Source: Velthaea sp965214335
GTDB lineage: Bacteria; Vulcanimicrobiota; Vulcanimicrobiia; Vulcanimicrobiales; Vulcanimicrobiaceae
DNA length: 64,000 nt
Reading direction: 5' to 3'
NCBI GenBank assembly: GCA_965214335.1
Contig: CBDCBO010000005.1
Location: 310,001 to 374,000, forward strand
A program made the position numbers and the translations under genes. Every line of letters starts with the position of its first letter. Positions within the stretch are counted from its first letter, which is position 1. Below, piece by piece: positions 34,844 to 45,200 of this stretch. The notes beneath the pieces are model-generated. The model worked only from the letters and a program-made list of their open reading frames with translations, did no database searches and was not told where the DNA came from.

Positions 34844-35225
34844 CGAGACGACCGACGAAACCGGCCCCGCGTAAGGGGCAGAAACGTACGTTTCACGACG
34901 TACCGTAAGACGTACGGCCGAGTCGCGCTAAAACGCGCTGAGCCGGCCGTCGACATGACCGGGCCGGCTGAGTCGCGTTCACGGAAGGAACCGCGCCGGC
35001 GCAGCCTGTCGCACGTGTGAACCATGCCCCTGAAGCCGACGAGGTCCGCGCGCCGGCCGCGGGGCTACTCGAATGACCGGTAGTCGCGTCGGTCGCAGCA
35101 CCGTGCTGCGCCGTTGTGGGGCGCGCAGATGAACCCCGGATGAATCTGCTCTAAACCGGCTCGAGACAAGGTTCCCTTAATGTACCGCTAAGCGCACGTT
35201 AATATTGAGCCGTGACGGTAACGGT
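34844..35225. other. Intergenic region upstream of the TonB receptor
   Basis: 382 bases. ACGTTTCACGAC occurs twice (about 34828 and 34888), the first copy inside the end of the preceding gene, and GGCCGAGTCGCG / GCCGGCTGAGTCGCG recur. No cobalamin riboswitch motif or other known RNA was found, and no promoter stands out. Confidence 0.4.
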
Positions 35226-38123
35226 ATGAGTTTGTTTGTCCGATCGATCGCGGCTTTGGCTAGCACCGCGATGGTAACTGTTTGTGTCGCTCCGGCTTTG
35301 GCGCAAGCGGCAGCCTCGACTATTAGCGGCCAAATTCTCGATCGTCGCAATACGCTGCCCGTCGCCGACGCGACGATTGTCGTGTCTCGAGCCGGAACGA
35401 CGGTTAGCACTGCAAAAAGCGACGCTCAAGGCCGCTTTACGATTACGGGAGTCGCGCCGGGCATTTACGATGTCGCGATCCGCGCGCGCGGGTATTCCGT
35501 CGCGTCGTCGCCCGGCATCGTCGTTGCCGCCGGTTCGGTCACGGCCTTGAATTCGTCGCTTTCCGCGTCGCAGCAGGGCAGCGAAAGTTCCGGCATTCGA
35601 AGCATCGGCAGCGTCTCGACCTCGGCGAATGCCGCCTTGGCGCAAGCCACCACAATATCGCAGAGCCTCAGCGTGGACGGCTTGCTGCGGACCGGCCAAA
35701 TTCGAGTTGTCGACCAACTCGAGAATTTGCCCTCGATCAACGTCAGCACGAGTTCCTCGCCCGGCGACGACTCGTCGATCGACATTCGCGGCTTCGGCAG
35801 CTCTGAAACGGCGACGCTGTTCGGCGGTCATCCCGTTGGACCGCTCGGCGTGCAGGCCCCGGACGGCTTTAATTTCTCCGCCGTTCCGTCGTTCGGGCTC
35901 AGCAACGTTACGGTGACCTACGGCTCGGGTGCGCAGGGTCTGTACGGGAGCGATACGATCGCCGGCGCCGTCGATTTCGAAAGCATCAATCCGACGACCA
36001 AGCCTGAGTTCAACTTTCTGCAGTCGTTCGGCGGATTCGGCATTGCGCAGACCGGCGTTGCCGCGACCGGCACGTACGGCAAAGTCGGGTACGCGCTGGC
36101 AGCAGCCGTGCAAGGCCAGACCGGTGCCTTCAACGGCAACCAAGTCTTCCAAAGCGCGCGTCCGGCCTTGACGTCCTCGACTCTCGATCCCAATAATTCG
36201 GCCAACCTCGTGCCGATCTCCGGCTCGGTCGCGCCGTCGTACAAGTGCTCGAATGCTTCGGGCTTTGACGTGAGCACCTGCAATCAAGCTCAAGAAACGT
36301 ACGCCGTGAGCCAAAGTACCAAGCTCACAAGTGAAGTTGCGAAGCTGCGCTATAGTTTCAGTCCCGCGACGGCCTTTGCGACCTCGTTCTACTCCGGGAC
36401 GATCAATGCCGACTCGACCGGCAACGGCGATAACGACTATCTGCCGTATACGTCACGCTTAGCCAATCTCAACAATCAAGTTGCCGGCGGCGGCACCAAT
36501 TGCACCCTGCCGGGTGGCGGCGGTGGGTTCACCGTTGTTACCAATCCGCTGGCGAATCCGTATCAGACGGCGTGCTACTCAGCGCAGCAATTTGCCGCCG
36601 CGTCATCCGGACCGGATGGCGGCGGGACCGGACGCAGCCGGTCGTCGTCGATGCGCGATTACGATTTCAAGTTTACAACCAGCTACGGTGTCAACAACAT
36701 TACGCTCGACTCGTATATCAATAACTATTGGTTCTATAAAAATAGCGTTCAGTCCGGTGGAACGAATGCCGCCGGCGGTTTCATCGGTTCGCCCGACTTC
36801 ACCGATTTTTTCAACACGCATGGTTATTTGATCTCGGATGATATCGCGTTAGGCAACAACGATTTTGGCATCGGCTATTCGCTCATCAATCAGCTGCAAA
36901 CCTCGAACGGCTTCGCCGGCAACGGGCCGACGGACCCGAGCACGGGTTTCTCCGGGCTCGTGAACATTCCGAACTTCAACTTTCCGCAATCGTACCTGAG
37001 TGAAGGTAGCGCGTTCGTGCGCGACTCGTATCGGTTCAACGATCGCTTATCGTTGTTCGCCAACGGTTGGATCAAGCGTTCGAGCGTGACGGAAAAGACG
37101 ACGTTCGACCCGCGGATCACCGCATTGCTGCACGCAACACGCGATGATGTCTTCCGCTTGACGTACGGTCGGTCGGATGGCGCTCCGGCGCCGCTGCTCA
37201 AGCAAGTCGGGGTCGTGCAGGTTACCGATCCGGGCGCCTCGTTGACGAGCGTCAGCTGCAGTGGTGCTTCGAATACCATCGCCACTGCCGGAAATTTGAA
37301 CTTGACGTCGGAAAACGCGACCGACTTCGAGGCCGGCTTCGGCCATCGGTTCAAAGAAGACAGCAACTTCCAAGTCAACGCCTATGTCACCAACGTCAAG
37401 GATCAGCTCGTCGGTATAACGGTGCCGGCCACCCAGTTCGGACTTGGAAATCTTGCGTTTCAAGGCGGCGCGCTGAGCACGTATATCGGACGGCTCAATG
37501 CGAACGGCTGCCTCAACGGTGGTGTTACGGCTGCCAACGTGTACCAATTTCTGGGCGTTTCGACGACCTATAATCTCGGCAATCAATTAGCCCGCGGCAT
37601 CGAAATCAGCGGCCGCGAGCGGCTCAACCGTATTCTGTATTTGGATTATGGTTATGACATCGAATCGTCACAAAGCTTCAACATTCCCGACAGCGTTTTG
37701 GCCAACAACCCGACCCAGCTCAACGGCAGCCAAGTGGCGGGAATCCCGCTGCATCAGGCGACGCTTTCAGTCGATCTGTCGCCGGGACCATGGAACTTCC
37801 GCATCGATAACTACTATACCGAGCAAAACAATCCGTTCAATCGTCCATCGTATTGGCATAGTAATGCCTTCATCACCCACGCCTTCAATCGCGGCAAGAC
37901 GTTGCTCACGATCGGCGGAACCAATATCTTCAACCAGGCAAGTCAAATCTATGGCTACATCGGCGCGGGAACGTTCACCCGCTATAACTCGGTGTACTCG
38001 GCCGCCAACGGCAACGTTCAAGCTGCGAACGGATTGCAAGAATACGTCAATGGCATTTCCAGCGCCGAAGAATTCGGCTTGCCGCCGGCGCAGTTGACGC
38101 TGACCTTGACGCAGCGGATGTAG
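35226..38123 (+). CDS. TonB-dependent receptor with carboxypeptidase-like N-terminal domain
   Basis: 965 residues, an outer-membrane active-transport barrel. Signal peptide 1-30 (IAALASTAMVTVCVAPALAQA), then a CarboxypepD_reg-like domain (STISGQILDRRNTLPVADATIVV, about 33-115), plug domain (DQLENLPSIN, SSIDIRGFGSSETATLFGG, LYGSDTIAGAVDFESI) and a long beta-barrel rich in aromatic strands. The C-terminus (LTLTLTQRM) ends in Met, not the usual aromatic residue. The ligand is unknown. Next genes are a propeller protein and a secreted phosphoesterase, suggesting a nutrient-scavenging unit. Confidence 0.88.
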   Translation: MSLFVRSIAALASTAMVTVCVAPALAQAAASTISGQILDRRNTLPVADATIVVSRAGTTVSTAKSDAQGRFTITGVAPGIYDVAIRARGYSVASSPGIVVAAGSVTALNSSLSASQQGSESSGIRSIGSVSTSANAALAQATTISQSLSVDGLLRTGQIRVVDQLENLPSINVSTSSSPGDDSSIDIRGFGSSETATLFGGHPVGPLGVQAPDGFNFSAVPSFGLSNVTVTYGSGAQGLYGSDTIAGAVDFESINPTTKPEFNFLQSFGGFGIAQTGVAATGTYGKVGYALAAAVQGQTGAFNGNQVFQSARPALTSSTLDPNNSANLVPISGSVAPSYKCSNASGFDVSTCNQAQETYAVSQSTKLTSEVAKLRYSFSPATAFATSFYSGTINADSTGNGDNDYLPYTSRLANLNNQVAGGGTNCTLPGGGGGFTVVTNPLANPYQTACYSAQQFAAASSGPDGGGTGRSRSSSMRDYDFKFTTSYGVNNITLDSYINNYWFYKNSVQSGGTNAAGGFIGSPDFTDFFNTHGYLISDDIALGNNDFGIGYSLINQLQTSNGFAGNGPTDPSTGFSGLVNIPNFNFPQSYLSEGSAFVRDSYRFNDRLSLFANGWIKRSSVTEKTTFDPRITALLHATRDDVFRLTYGRSDGAPAPLLKQVGVVQVTDPGASLTSVSCSGASNTIATAGNLNLTSENATDFEAGFGHRFKEDSNFQVNAYVTNVKDQLVGITVPATQFGLGNLAFQGGALSTYIGRLNANGCLNGGVTAANVYQFLGVSTTYNLGNQLARGIEISGRERLNRILYLDYGYDIESSQSFNIPDSVLANNPTQLNGSQVAGIPLHQATLSVDLSPGPWNFRIDNYYTEQNNPFNRPSYWHSNAFITHAFNRGKTLLTIGGTNIFNQASQIYGYIGAGTFTRYNSVYSAANGNVQAANGLQEYVNGISSAEEFGLPPAQLTLTLTQRM

Positions 38124-38184
38124 CCCGCGTGCGGTACGCGGCATTCATCTGCGATTCATTGAGGCGCGTTAGAATCGGCACGTT

Positions 38185-39102
38185 ATGACACTGATTCCCG
38201 TAGCGCCGCCCGTCCCTGTGCCGATGAGCGGCGGCTTCGATTATGTTACGGTCGATGCGGCGCATCGCCGTGTGTATGCCGCCCACACCGGCGCGCGCGC
38301 TCTGCTCGTCGTTGACGCCGACACGGGCAGCGTGCTCAATCAAATCAAGGTCGGGCCGATGCACGGCGTTGCCTACACCACCGACGGCTCGAAAGTGTAC
38401 ACCGGTAACGGCGACGATAAGTCGGTATCCGAAAGCGACCCGGCGACGTTCAAAGTGTTGCGCACGGTCGCGGTCGCGGGTCCGGTCGACGCGATCGCGT
38501 ACGATGAAACCAACGGGCATATCTATGCCGATGAAGACGACGGCACGCGCATTTTCGTGATCGATGCCAAAACGATGAAGCAGATTGCGACGGTGAACCT
38601 GCCCGGTCACAAACCAGAGTATCTGGCGGTCGATCCGCAAACGCACGACCTGTATCAAAATATCGCCGACAAGTCTGAAGTCGCTACCATCGATGCACAG
38701 AAGCTGACGGTTCGATCGACGATGGCCACGCCCGAACTGACGAACAACCATCCGCTGCAATATGACGCCGGTTTCAAACAGATCGTCGTCGGCGGCGCGA
38801 ACGGCGTCCTGAGCATCTATGATGCGGCCGGCAAGAAACAGTTCCAGACGACAATGCCGAGTCACGTGGACCAATGCGATCTCGATCAGCAGGCGCACCT
38901 CTTGGCTTGCGCGGCCGGCACGGGAATCACGGTCTTCGCCCTAGCCGCCGATGCGGCGCCAAAGATGGTCGGCACGTATACGGGCAAGTATCACATGCAC
39001 ACCTTAGCTTTCGACGCCAAGACCAAGAACGTCTGGGCGGTGATGTCGGACGAAGGCGGTACGAACAAGGACTTCATCCAGCAGTTCGCGTTGCATCAGT
39101 AG
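38185..39102 (+). CDS. YncE/YVTN-type beta-propeller protein without signal peptide
   Basis: 305 residues. Repeated propeller units such as FDYVTVDAAHRRVYAAHTG, DAIAYDETNGHIYADEDDG and AFDAKTKNVWAVMSDEGG place it with seven-bladed YncE-type proteins, which are normally periplasmic. No signal peptide exists here and an in-frame TAG at 38170 blocks extension upstream. TAGAAT (38170-38175) lies 9 bases before the ATG, so transcription may start almost at the start codon. One base separates it from the phosphoesterase gene. Function unknown. Confidence 0.78.
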   Translation: MTLIPVAPPVPVPMSGGFDYVTVDAAHRRVYAAHTGARALLVVDADTGSVLNQIKVGPMHGVAYTTDGSKVYTGNGDDKSVSESDPATFKVLRTVAVAGPVDAIAYDETNGHIYADEDDGTRIFVIDAKTMKQIATVNLPGHKPEYLAVDPQTHDLYQNIADKSEVATIDAQKLTVRSTMATPELTNNHPLQYDAGFKQIVVGGANGVLSIYDAAGKKQFQTTMPSHVDQCDLDQQAHLLACAAGTGITVFALAADAAPKMVGTYTGKYHMHTLAFDAKTKNVWAVMSDEGGTNKDFIQQFALHQ

Positions 39103-39103
39103 G

Positions 39104-40204
39104 ATGCAAGCGGTCTTCAATCGGGCGATGCGTGGTGTTGTCGCCTGGGCGTTAGCCTTGGTGTTTGTCGTCGCTGCGCACGGCCAAGCCGCGACAGCGG
39201 ATGATGGCGCGGGAACGATGCCCAAGTACGACCACATTTTTGTCATCGTTGAAGAAAATAAGGGCTATGCGACGGTGCTCGACCGCGGTTATGCGCCCCG
39301 GATCAGCGCGTTCGCGGCGACGTATGGTGTAGCGACGCAGATGTATGCCGAAGTCCATCCGAGCGAGGCCAATTACGTCGCGCTGCTGGGTGGTGACACG
39401 TTCGGCATTCATGACGACGACGCGTGGTATTGCGTAGCGGGTTCGGATCGCCCGTTTTGCAAGGGTTCCGCTGCTCCAATGTACCCGGCGCACCTTATTG
39501 CCGGACCGAATCTCGCGACGCAGCTGGCGGCGAAAGGATTGGCTTGGCGAGCGTACTTGGAAAATCTGCCCGCGGCCGGTTCGCTTGCGATCGTATCGCC
39601 CGAGTCGGCGACCGATCCGGCGGCGTTGTATGCCGCCAAGCATACCGGATTTACAAATTTTTCCAGCGTGCACGCCGATTCGGATATCGCCAAAGAACTC
39701 GTCGGCTTTGATTCGCTGTCCGCGGACCTCGCGGCCGGAAACGTCCCGGCTTTTACGCTGATCGTGCCCAATCAATGCAACGAGATGCATGGCATCGATT
39801 CGCCCAAGGCGCCCGCCGATTGCGCCAAGGGCGATGCCGGTTTGGTCCGGCGTGGCGACGCGATGGTTGGACGGCTCGTGGACGCGATTGCGGCCTCACC
39901 CGTCTGGAAGACCGGCAACACCGCGGTGATCGTCACCTGGGACGAAGATGGCAAAAGCGACCGCGTTGCGGGTGCGCCGCAAGCATGCTGCGTGACGGAT
40001 GACCACAATCCGGGCGGCGGGCACATTCCGACCATTGTCATTACGAACCATGGTCCGCGCGGCCGAAGCGACCCGACGCCGTACGACCACTACAGCCTGT
40101 TGCGCAGCATCGAGGATGCTCTTGGTCTGGAGGGTCATCTGCGGCACGCGGCCGACTCGGCCGTCCGGCCGATGACGCCGCTGTTTGCGGTCGGCTCGCG
40201 GTAA
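39104..40204 (+). CDS. Secreted phosphoesterase family protein (AcpA/phospholipase C-like)
   Basis: 366 residues with signal peptide (VVAWALALVFVVAAHGQAA). Phosphoesterase-family motifs: DHIFVIVEENKGY (metal site), HPSEANYVALLGGD, VIVTWDEDG, HIPTIVITNHGPRG and YDHYSLLRSIEDALGL. Related to acid phosphatases and phospholipase C-type enzymes that hydrolyse phosphomonoesters or diesters in the periplasm or outside. It starts one base after the propeller gene, so is co-transcribed. A phosphate-scavenging role with the TonB receptor is inferred. Confidence 0.87.
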   Translation: MQAVFNRAMRGVVAWALALVFVVAAHGQAATADDGAGTMPKYDHIFVIVEENKGYATVLDRGYAPRISAFAATYGVATQMYAEVHPSEANYVALLGGDTFGIHDDDAWYCVAGSDRPFCKGSAAPMYPAHLIAGPNLATQLAAKGLAWRAYLENLPAAGSLAIVSPESATDPAALYAAKHTGFTNFSSVHADSDIAKELVGFDSLSADLAAGNVPAFTLIVPNQCNEMHGIDSPKAPADCAKGDAGLVRRGDAMVGRLVDAIAASPVWKTGNTAVIVTWDEDGKSDRVAGAPQACCVTDDHNPGGGHIPTIVITNHGPRGRSDPTPYDHYSLLRSIEDALGLEGHLRHAADSAVRPMTPLFAVGSR

Positions 40205-40232
40205 CGTGCCCGTAAGGGTTGCGTATGGCGCC

Positions 40233-40261
40233 TTGACGGCCTTGCTCCCCTGTGGTAGATT
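40233..40261 (+). promoter_or_regulatory. leuA promoter
   Basis: TTGACG (40233-40238), 17-base spacer, TAGATT (40256-40261): the best sigma70-type promoter in the window. The predicted start is about 40268, two bases before the leader-peptide ATG. Confidence 0.75.
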
Positions 40262-40269
40262 CGCGTGGT

Positions 40270-40332
40270 ATGAACGGCCCGGCAGGCGCTATGGCGCTGC
40301 GTAAACTTCTTAGCGGCTCGCCCCAAGCGTAG
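40270..40332 (+). CDS. leuL: Candidate leucine leader peptide
   Basis: A 20-residue frame, MNGPAGAMALRKLLSGSPQA, beginning almost at the predicted transcription start and followed by a strong terminator hairpin before leuA. Three Leu codons (CTG, CTT, CTT) are packed within residues 10-14, as in leader peptides that sense charged tRNA-Leu. It has no Shine-Dalgarno site and would be translated as a nearly leaderless message. The symbol is given by position and function only. Confidence 0.55.
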   Translation: MNGPAGAMALRKLLSGSPQA

Positions 40333-40350
40333 TCGCTAAGCGCCGTTAGC
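40309..40350 (+). promoter_or_regulatory. Alternative stem-loops in the leuA leader
   Basis: CTTAGCG (40309-40315, over the second of the paired Leu codons) can pair with CGCTAAG (40334-40340). The latter also lies in a competing hairpin GCTAA/TTAGC (40335-40350). The two structures exclude each other, and a ribosome paused on the Leu codons would cover the first arm. I did not find a convincing antiterminator pairing with the downstream terminator. Confidence 0.45.
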
Positions 40351-40360
40351 TCCACATTCG

Positions 40361-40400
40361 AGAGGGCTTGTCGCAGTAGCGACGAGCCCTCTTTCTCTGT
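40361..40400 (+). terminator. Intrinsic terminator / attenuator before leuA
   Basis: AGAGGGCTTGTCGC pairs with GCGACGAGCCCTCT over 14 bases (one G-U), loop AGTA, followed by TTCTCTGT. It lies 20 bases before the leuA start and downstream of its promoter, the position of a transcription attenuator. Confidence 0.8.
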
Positions 40401-40419
40401 CGTACCGGAAGGACCCCAG

Positions 40420-42096
40420 ATGCCCTCGCTGCCGATCGAAAAATACCGTGCGTTCGCGCCGATCAACTTGCCCGACCGGCGCTGGCCGAGCCGAGTCATC
40501 GCGCAAGCTCCGGCGTGGTGCAGCGTTGACCTGCGCGACGGAAATCAGGCCCTGATCGAACCGATGGGTCCACAGCGCAAGCTGCGGATGTTCAATCTTC
40601 TCGTGCGCTTAGGCTTCAAAGAAATTGAGGTTGGTTTTCCGTCGGCGTCGCAACCTGATTTTGACTTCGTGCGGCATCTGATCGATGAGTGCCTCATTCC
40701 GGCTGACGTGACGATCCAAGTGTTGACCCAAGCGCGAAGCGAATTGATCGATCGGACGATGGAGGCGGTGGCCGGCGCTCCGCGCGCGATCGTGCACCTG
40801 TACAACTCAACGTCGACGTTGCAACGCCGGGTCGTGTTCGGACTGGATAAACGCGGCATCATCGACATCGCCGTTGCCGGCGCGCGCCGCATCAAGCGCA
40901 GCGCTGAGTCGATGCCGGGTAGCGACATCCATTACGAATATACACCTGAAAGCTTCACCGGTACCGAACTCGACTTCGCGCGCGAAATTTGCGAAGCGGT
41001 AATGGATGTTTGGGAGCCGACCGCCGACCGCAAAGTCATTTTAAATTTACCGTCGACGGTTGAAATGGCGACGCCCAATGTGTTCGCCGATCAAATCGAA
41101 TGGTTCGACCGCCATATCGCTCGCCGTGATGCGGTGATCTTGTCGGTGCATCCGCACAACGATCGCGGAACGGCGACCGCTGCAGCGGAACTTGCGCTCA
41201 TGGCCGGCGCCGATCGGGTGGAGGGCACGCTGTTCGGAAACGGCGAGCGCACCGGCAATGTCGATATCGTAACGCTCGCGCTCAATATGTTCTCGCAAGG
41301 CATCGATCCGAAGCTTGATCTGCACGACGTTCCGGAAATCGTGCGGACCGTCGAGTATTGCAATCAGCTGCCGGTGCATCAACGTCACCCGTACGGCGGC
41401 GAATTGGTGTTCACGGCGTTTTCCGGCTCGCATCAAGACGCCATCAAGAAGGGGCTGGCGGCGCGTGAGGCGCGTGGCGATGTCGTTTGGGAAGTTCCGT
41501 ATTTGCCGATCGATCCGGCCGACGTTGGCCGGACGTACGAGGCGGTCATTCGGATCAATAGCCAATCCGGCAAAGGTGGCGTCGCATACGTGATGTTGCA
41601 CGATTTCGGCTTCGATCTGCCGCGTGCCATGCAGATTGAGTTCGGCAAGACCGTGCAAGCCTTGTCCGAACAGACGGGCGCGGAAATCTTTCCGGCGGCG
41701 ATCATCGCCGCATTCGAACAAGCGTATCTCGATCTTGCGACCCCCTATGGTTTGGTCGACTACCAGGTATCGGGCGATGGCACGGGGTCGGCCATCGTCA
41801 GCGCGACGCTACGTGAAAACGGTACGCTGCGGTCGATCGCGGGGCACGGTAACGGTCCCATCGATGCGTTCGTGGCGGCATTGCGTGATGAACTCGGACT
41901 CGACATCTCGGTGCGCGATTATCACGAGCATGCCGTCGGCGGCGGCGCCGACGCGGCGGCGGTGGCGTATGTCGAAGTCGTGACCGACGGCCACGTGCGC
42001 TACGGCGTTGGTCGCGATCGCAGTATTGTTACGGCTTCGCTGCGGGCCGTGATGTCGGGCGTGAACCGCACCGTAACGTTATTGAATCTGCGCTAG
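40420..42096 (+). CDS. leuA: 2-isopropylmalate synthase, long form
   Basis: First committed step of leucine biosynthesis: acetyl-CoA plus 2-oxoisovalerate to 2-isopropylmalate. 558 residues, the longer type known from actinobacteria and fungi. Catalytic segments: CSVDLRDGNQALIEPM, KEIEVGFPSASQPDFDF, STSTLQRRVVFG, and metal-binding SVHPHNDRGTATAAAELALMAG. The C-terminal regulatory domain (about 430-558) should bind leucine for feedback control. Good ribosome binding site GGAAGGA. Expression is probably also controlled by the leader described above. Confidence 0.95.
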   Translation: MPSLPIEKYRAFAPINLPDRRWPSRVIAQAPAWCSVDLRDGNQALIEPMGPQRKLRMFNLLVRLGFKEIEVGFPSASQPDFDFVRHLIDECLIPADVTIQVLTQARSELIDRTMEAVAGAPRAIVHLYNSTSTLQRRVVFGLDKRGIIDIAVAGARRIKRSAESMPGSDIHYEYTPESFTGTELDFAREICEAVMDVWEPTADRKVILNLPSTVEMATPNVFADQIEWFDRHIARRDAVILSVHPHNDRGTATAAAELALMAGADRVEGTLFGNGERTGNVDIVTLALNMFSQGIDPKLDLHDVPEIVRTVEYCNQLPVHQRHPYGGELVFTAFSGSHQDAIKKGLAAREARGDVVWEVPYLPIDPADVGRTYEAVIRINSQSGKGGVAYVMLHDFGFDLPRAMQIEFGKTVQALSEQTGAEIFPAAIIAAFEQAYLDLATPYGLVDYQVSGDGTGSAIVSATLRENGTLRSIAGHGNGPIDAFVAALRDELGLDISVRDYHEHAVGGGADAAAVAYVEVVTDGHVRYGVGRDRSIVTASLRAVMSGVNRTVTLLNLR

Positions 42097-42205
42097 CCAC
42101 ACGCGAACGGTCCCGGTTCGGCGTCGTGCCGCTCGTATCGGCCACGGTATGAAAGCACGGAACCGACGCTAGGGTGACGAAAGCGTCGCGCCGGAGGTAA
42201 GTCAC

Positions 42206-45200
42206 GTGGCGTCGATGTCCCGGCTCTGTATCGTTGCCTTTCTTTTGACCTGGCTGTTCGCCGCGCCGACGAGCGTCCGAGCGCAGGTAACGACGCCGCT
42301 GCTGTTGCGCGAACCAACCATTAGTCGCACGCAGATCGCCTTTTCGTACGGCGGCGACATTTGGACCGTACCGCGTGCCGGTGGTGCCGCGCATCGGCTG
42401 GTGACCGGCTATGCGCTCGGAACGGGGCCGATCTTCTCGCCCGATGGATCGATGGTCGCCTTTAGCGGTAAATATGACGGCAACGTTGACGTGTACGTGG
42501 TTCCGGCCGCCGGCGGCGAACCGCGCCGGCTCACCTATCATCCGGCGCCCGATTATGCCGTCGGCTGGACACCTGACGGAAAGCGCGTGCTATTTCGGTC
42601 GAGCCGGACGACGGCTACCGACCCGAACACGCTGTTCACCGTTTCCGTAACGGGCGGTTTTCCGACGGCCGTGCCGCTCGATATGGCCGAAACCGGGTCG
42701 TTTTCGCCCGACGCATCGCACCTCGCCTACGTACCGAACTTTCGCTGGGAGCCGTTCTGGCAAGGCTATCGCGGTGGCCAAACCACGCCCGTGTATATTG
42801 CAAACCTGGCTGATTCGAGTATCGTCAAGGTTCCGCGCGATAACTCGAACGACGACCGCCCGATGTGGATCGGCTCGCGGGTCTATTTCCTGTCCGATCG
42901 CGACGGACCCGTAACGCTGTTCGCATACGACACGCAAACGCGCCGCGTCACGCGCGAATTACCCGCTCGTGGATTTGATATTACGTCGGCCTCGGCCGGT
43001 GACGATGCCATCGTGTACGCGCGGTTCGATACGCTGCACGTGTACGATCCGCACACCCGGACCGACCGTCGCGTCGACGTAACGGTTGCGGGCGACATGG
43101 CGCAAGTGCGACGGCACTGGGAAAAAGTCGGCGCACCGGGCGACGGCGATACGAACAGCGGCGACGCGACGTCGATCGAGAACGCGGCGCTCTCGCCCAG
43201 CGGCGTGCGTGCGGTGTTCGAAGCACATGGCGCGATTCTTACGCTACCGGCCGAACACGGCGACATTCGGAACGTCAGCAATATGCCGAATACCGCCAAC
43301 CGCGACCCAGCCTGGTCGCCCGACGGAAAATCAATCGCGTTTTTCTCCGATCGCAGCGGCGAGTATCAACTGTACGTTTGCGACCAACGCGGCTTAACCG
43401 CACCGCGGGTCATCAATCTCGGCGCGCCGCCAAGCTTCTATTACAGTCCCACCTGGTCGCCCGACTCGAAGAAGATTGCCTACGCTGACAAACGGCTAAA
43501 TTTATGGTACGTCAACCTCGCCCACCCGACGCCGATGAAAGTTGCCGCCGGCGTATACGGCGGCTTTTCTCCAAGCGCATTCGAGCCGGCATGGTCGCCG
43601 GATAGCCGGTGGCTGGCGTATTCGAACGAATTGCCGAGTTTTCTGCACGCGGTTTTCGTGTATTCCGTAGCGGCCGCAAACAGCCGGCAAATAACCGACG
43701 GCATGAGCGACGCTCAATTTCCGGCGTTCGACGCATCGGGAAAGTATCTCTATTTTGCGTCGAGTACGAATACGGGACTTACGTCGAGTGGGCTCGATAT
43801 GACTAGCGATCAGCATCCGACGAGTAGCAATGTGTACGCCGCTGTCTTGCAACGCGACGTTGTGTCGCCCTTGGCACCACAGACGGATGACGAAGAAGCG
43901 GCAAAGGCCGGCCCAGCTGCGCCCAAGGGCTCCGCCGCCGCTAAACCGGCCGGCAGTTCTGCGGACGGTGCAAAGCCGGACGTGCGCATCGACTTCGACG
44001 GTATCCTGCAGCGCACCGTCGCGTTGCCGATTGCGAATGCCAATTATACCGGTTTGTTCGCCGGTAAGAGCGGCGAAGTGTTTCTGGTGGCGGCGCCGCT
44101 AACGTCGGTTAGTCCGGATCCACCGCCCAACGCGGTGCTGAAATTCGACTTGGCTTCGCGCATGACCAAGCCGCTGGCAACCGGAATCACCGCCTTTGCG
44201 TTAGCTGCTAACGGAGAAAAGGCGCTCTACGCGCAGGGCGATAAATGGCTGATCGCCGACGCCGACAAGCCGCTGGACGCAAGCGCCAAGCCACTGCCGA
44301 TTTCCGATATGCAAGTCGAAGTCGACCCGGCCGCGCAGTGGCGCCAGATGTACCACGAAACCTGGCGCATCGAGCGCGACTTCTTTTACGATCCGCACTA
44401 TCACGGCTTGGATCTCGCGGCGGCCGAGCGCCGCTTCGAGCCGTATCTTGCCGGCATTGCCTCGCGCGACGACCTGACGTTCTTGTTCCGTGAAATGCTC
44501 AGTTACTTGTCGGTCGGTCATATGTTTGTCTCGGGCGGTACGCAGTCGGCGGTCCCGCTACCGACCGTGCACGTTGGGCTGCTCGGCGCCGACTATCGAA
44601 TCGAGAACGGACGATATCGTTTTGCCAAAATCTACAATGGCGAGAATTGGAATCCAGGCGTACAAGCGCCGTTGACCCAACCGGGCGCGAACGTGCACGT
44701 CGGCGACTACCTGCTAGCCGTCAACGGCCGCGCGGTAAGCGCCGAGGACGAGGTGTATCGTTATTTTGAAAATACCGCGCTGAAGCAGACCTCGATCAGC
44801 GTCGCTTCTAAAGCCGACGGCAGCGATGCGCGCACGGTTACCGTCATTCCGGTCGCAAATGAATTTCGGCTGCGCAATTTAGATTGGATCGAAAACAACC
44901 GGCGCGAAGTGGATCGCCGCAGCGGCGGCAAGCTCGCGTACGTGTACCTGCCGGATACCGAATATAACGGGTTCACGAACTTCAACCGTTATTTCTTTGC
45001 GCAAGTCGGCAAGCAGGGCGTGATCCTGGACGAACGCTTCAACCACGGTGGCCAGATCGCCGATTATATCATCGACTATCTCAAGCGCAAACCGATGTCG
45101 ATCATCGCTTCACGCGAAGGCCGCATGATCGTCGATCCGCCGTTAGCCATCTATGGCCCTAAAGTCATGATCGTCAATCAGTTCGCCGGTTCGGGTGGTG

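Noticed and set aside
34844..35225. Cobalamin riboswitch upstream of the TonB receptor
   Set aside because: No B12-box-like sequence visible.
35199..36314. 371-codon leftward open frame opposite the TonB receptor
   Set aside because: Antisense shadow of a well-supported gene; Arg-rich composition typical of reverse-strand frames in G+C-rich DNA.
40262..40419. T-box riboswitch before leuA
   Set aside because: No AGGGTGGNACCGCG-type T-box sequence or specifier-loop layout could be found; the short Leu-bearing frame fits better.
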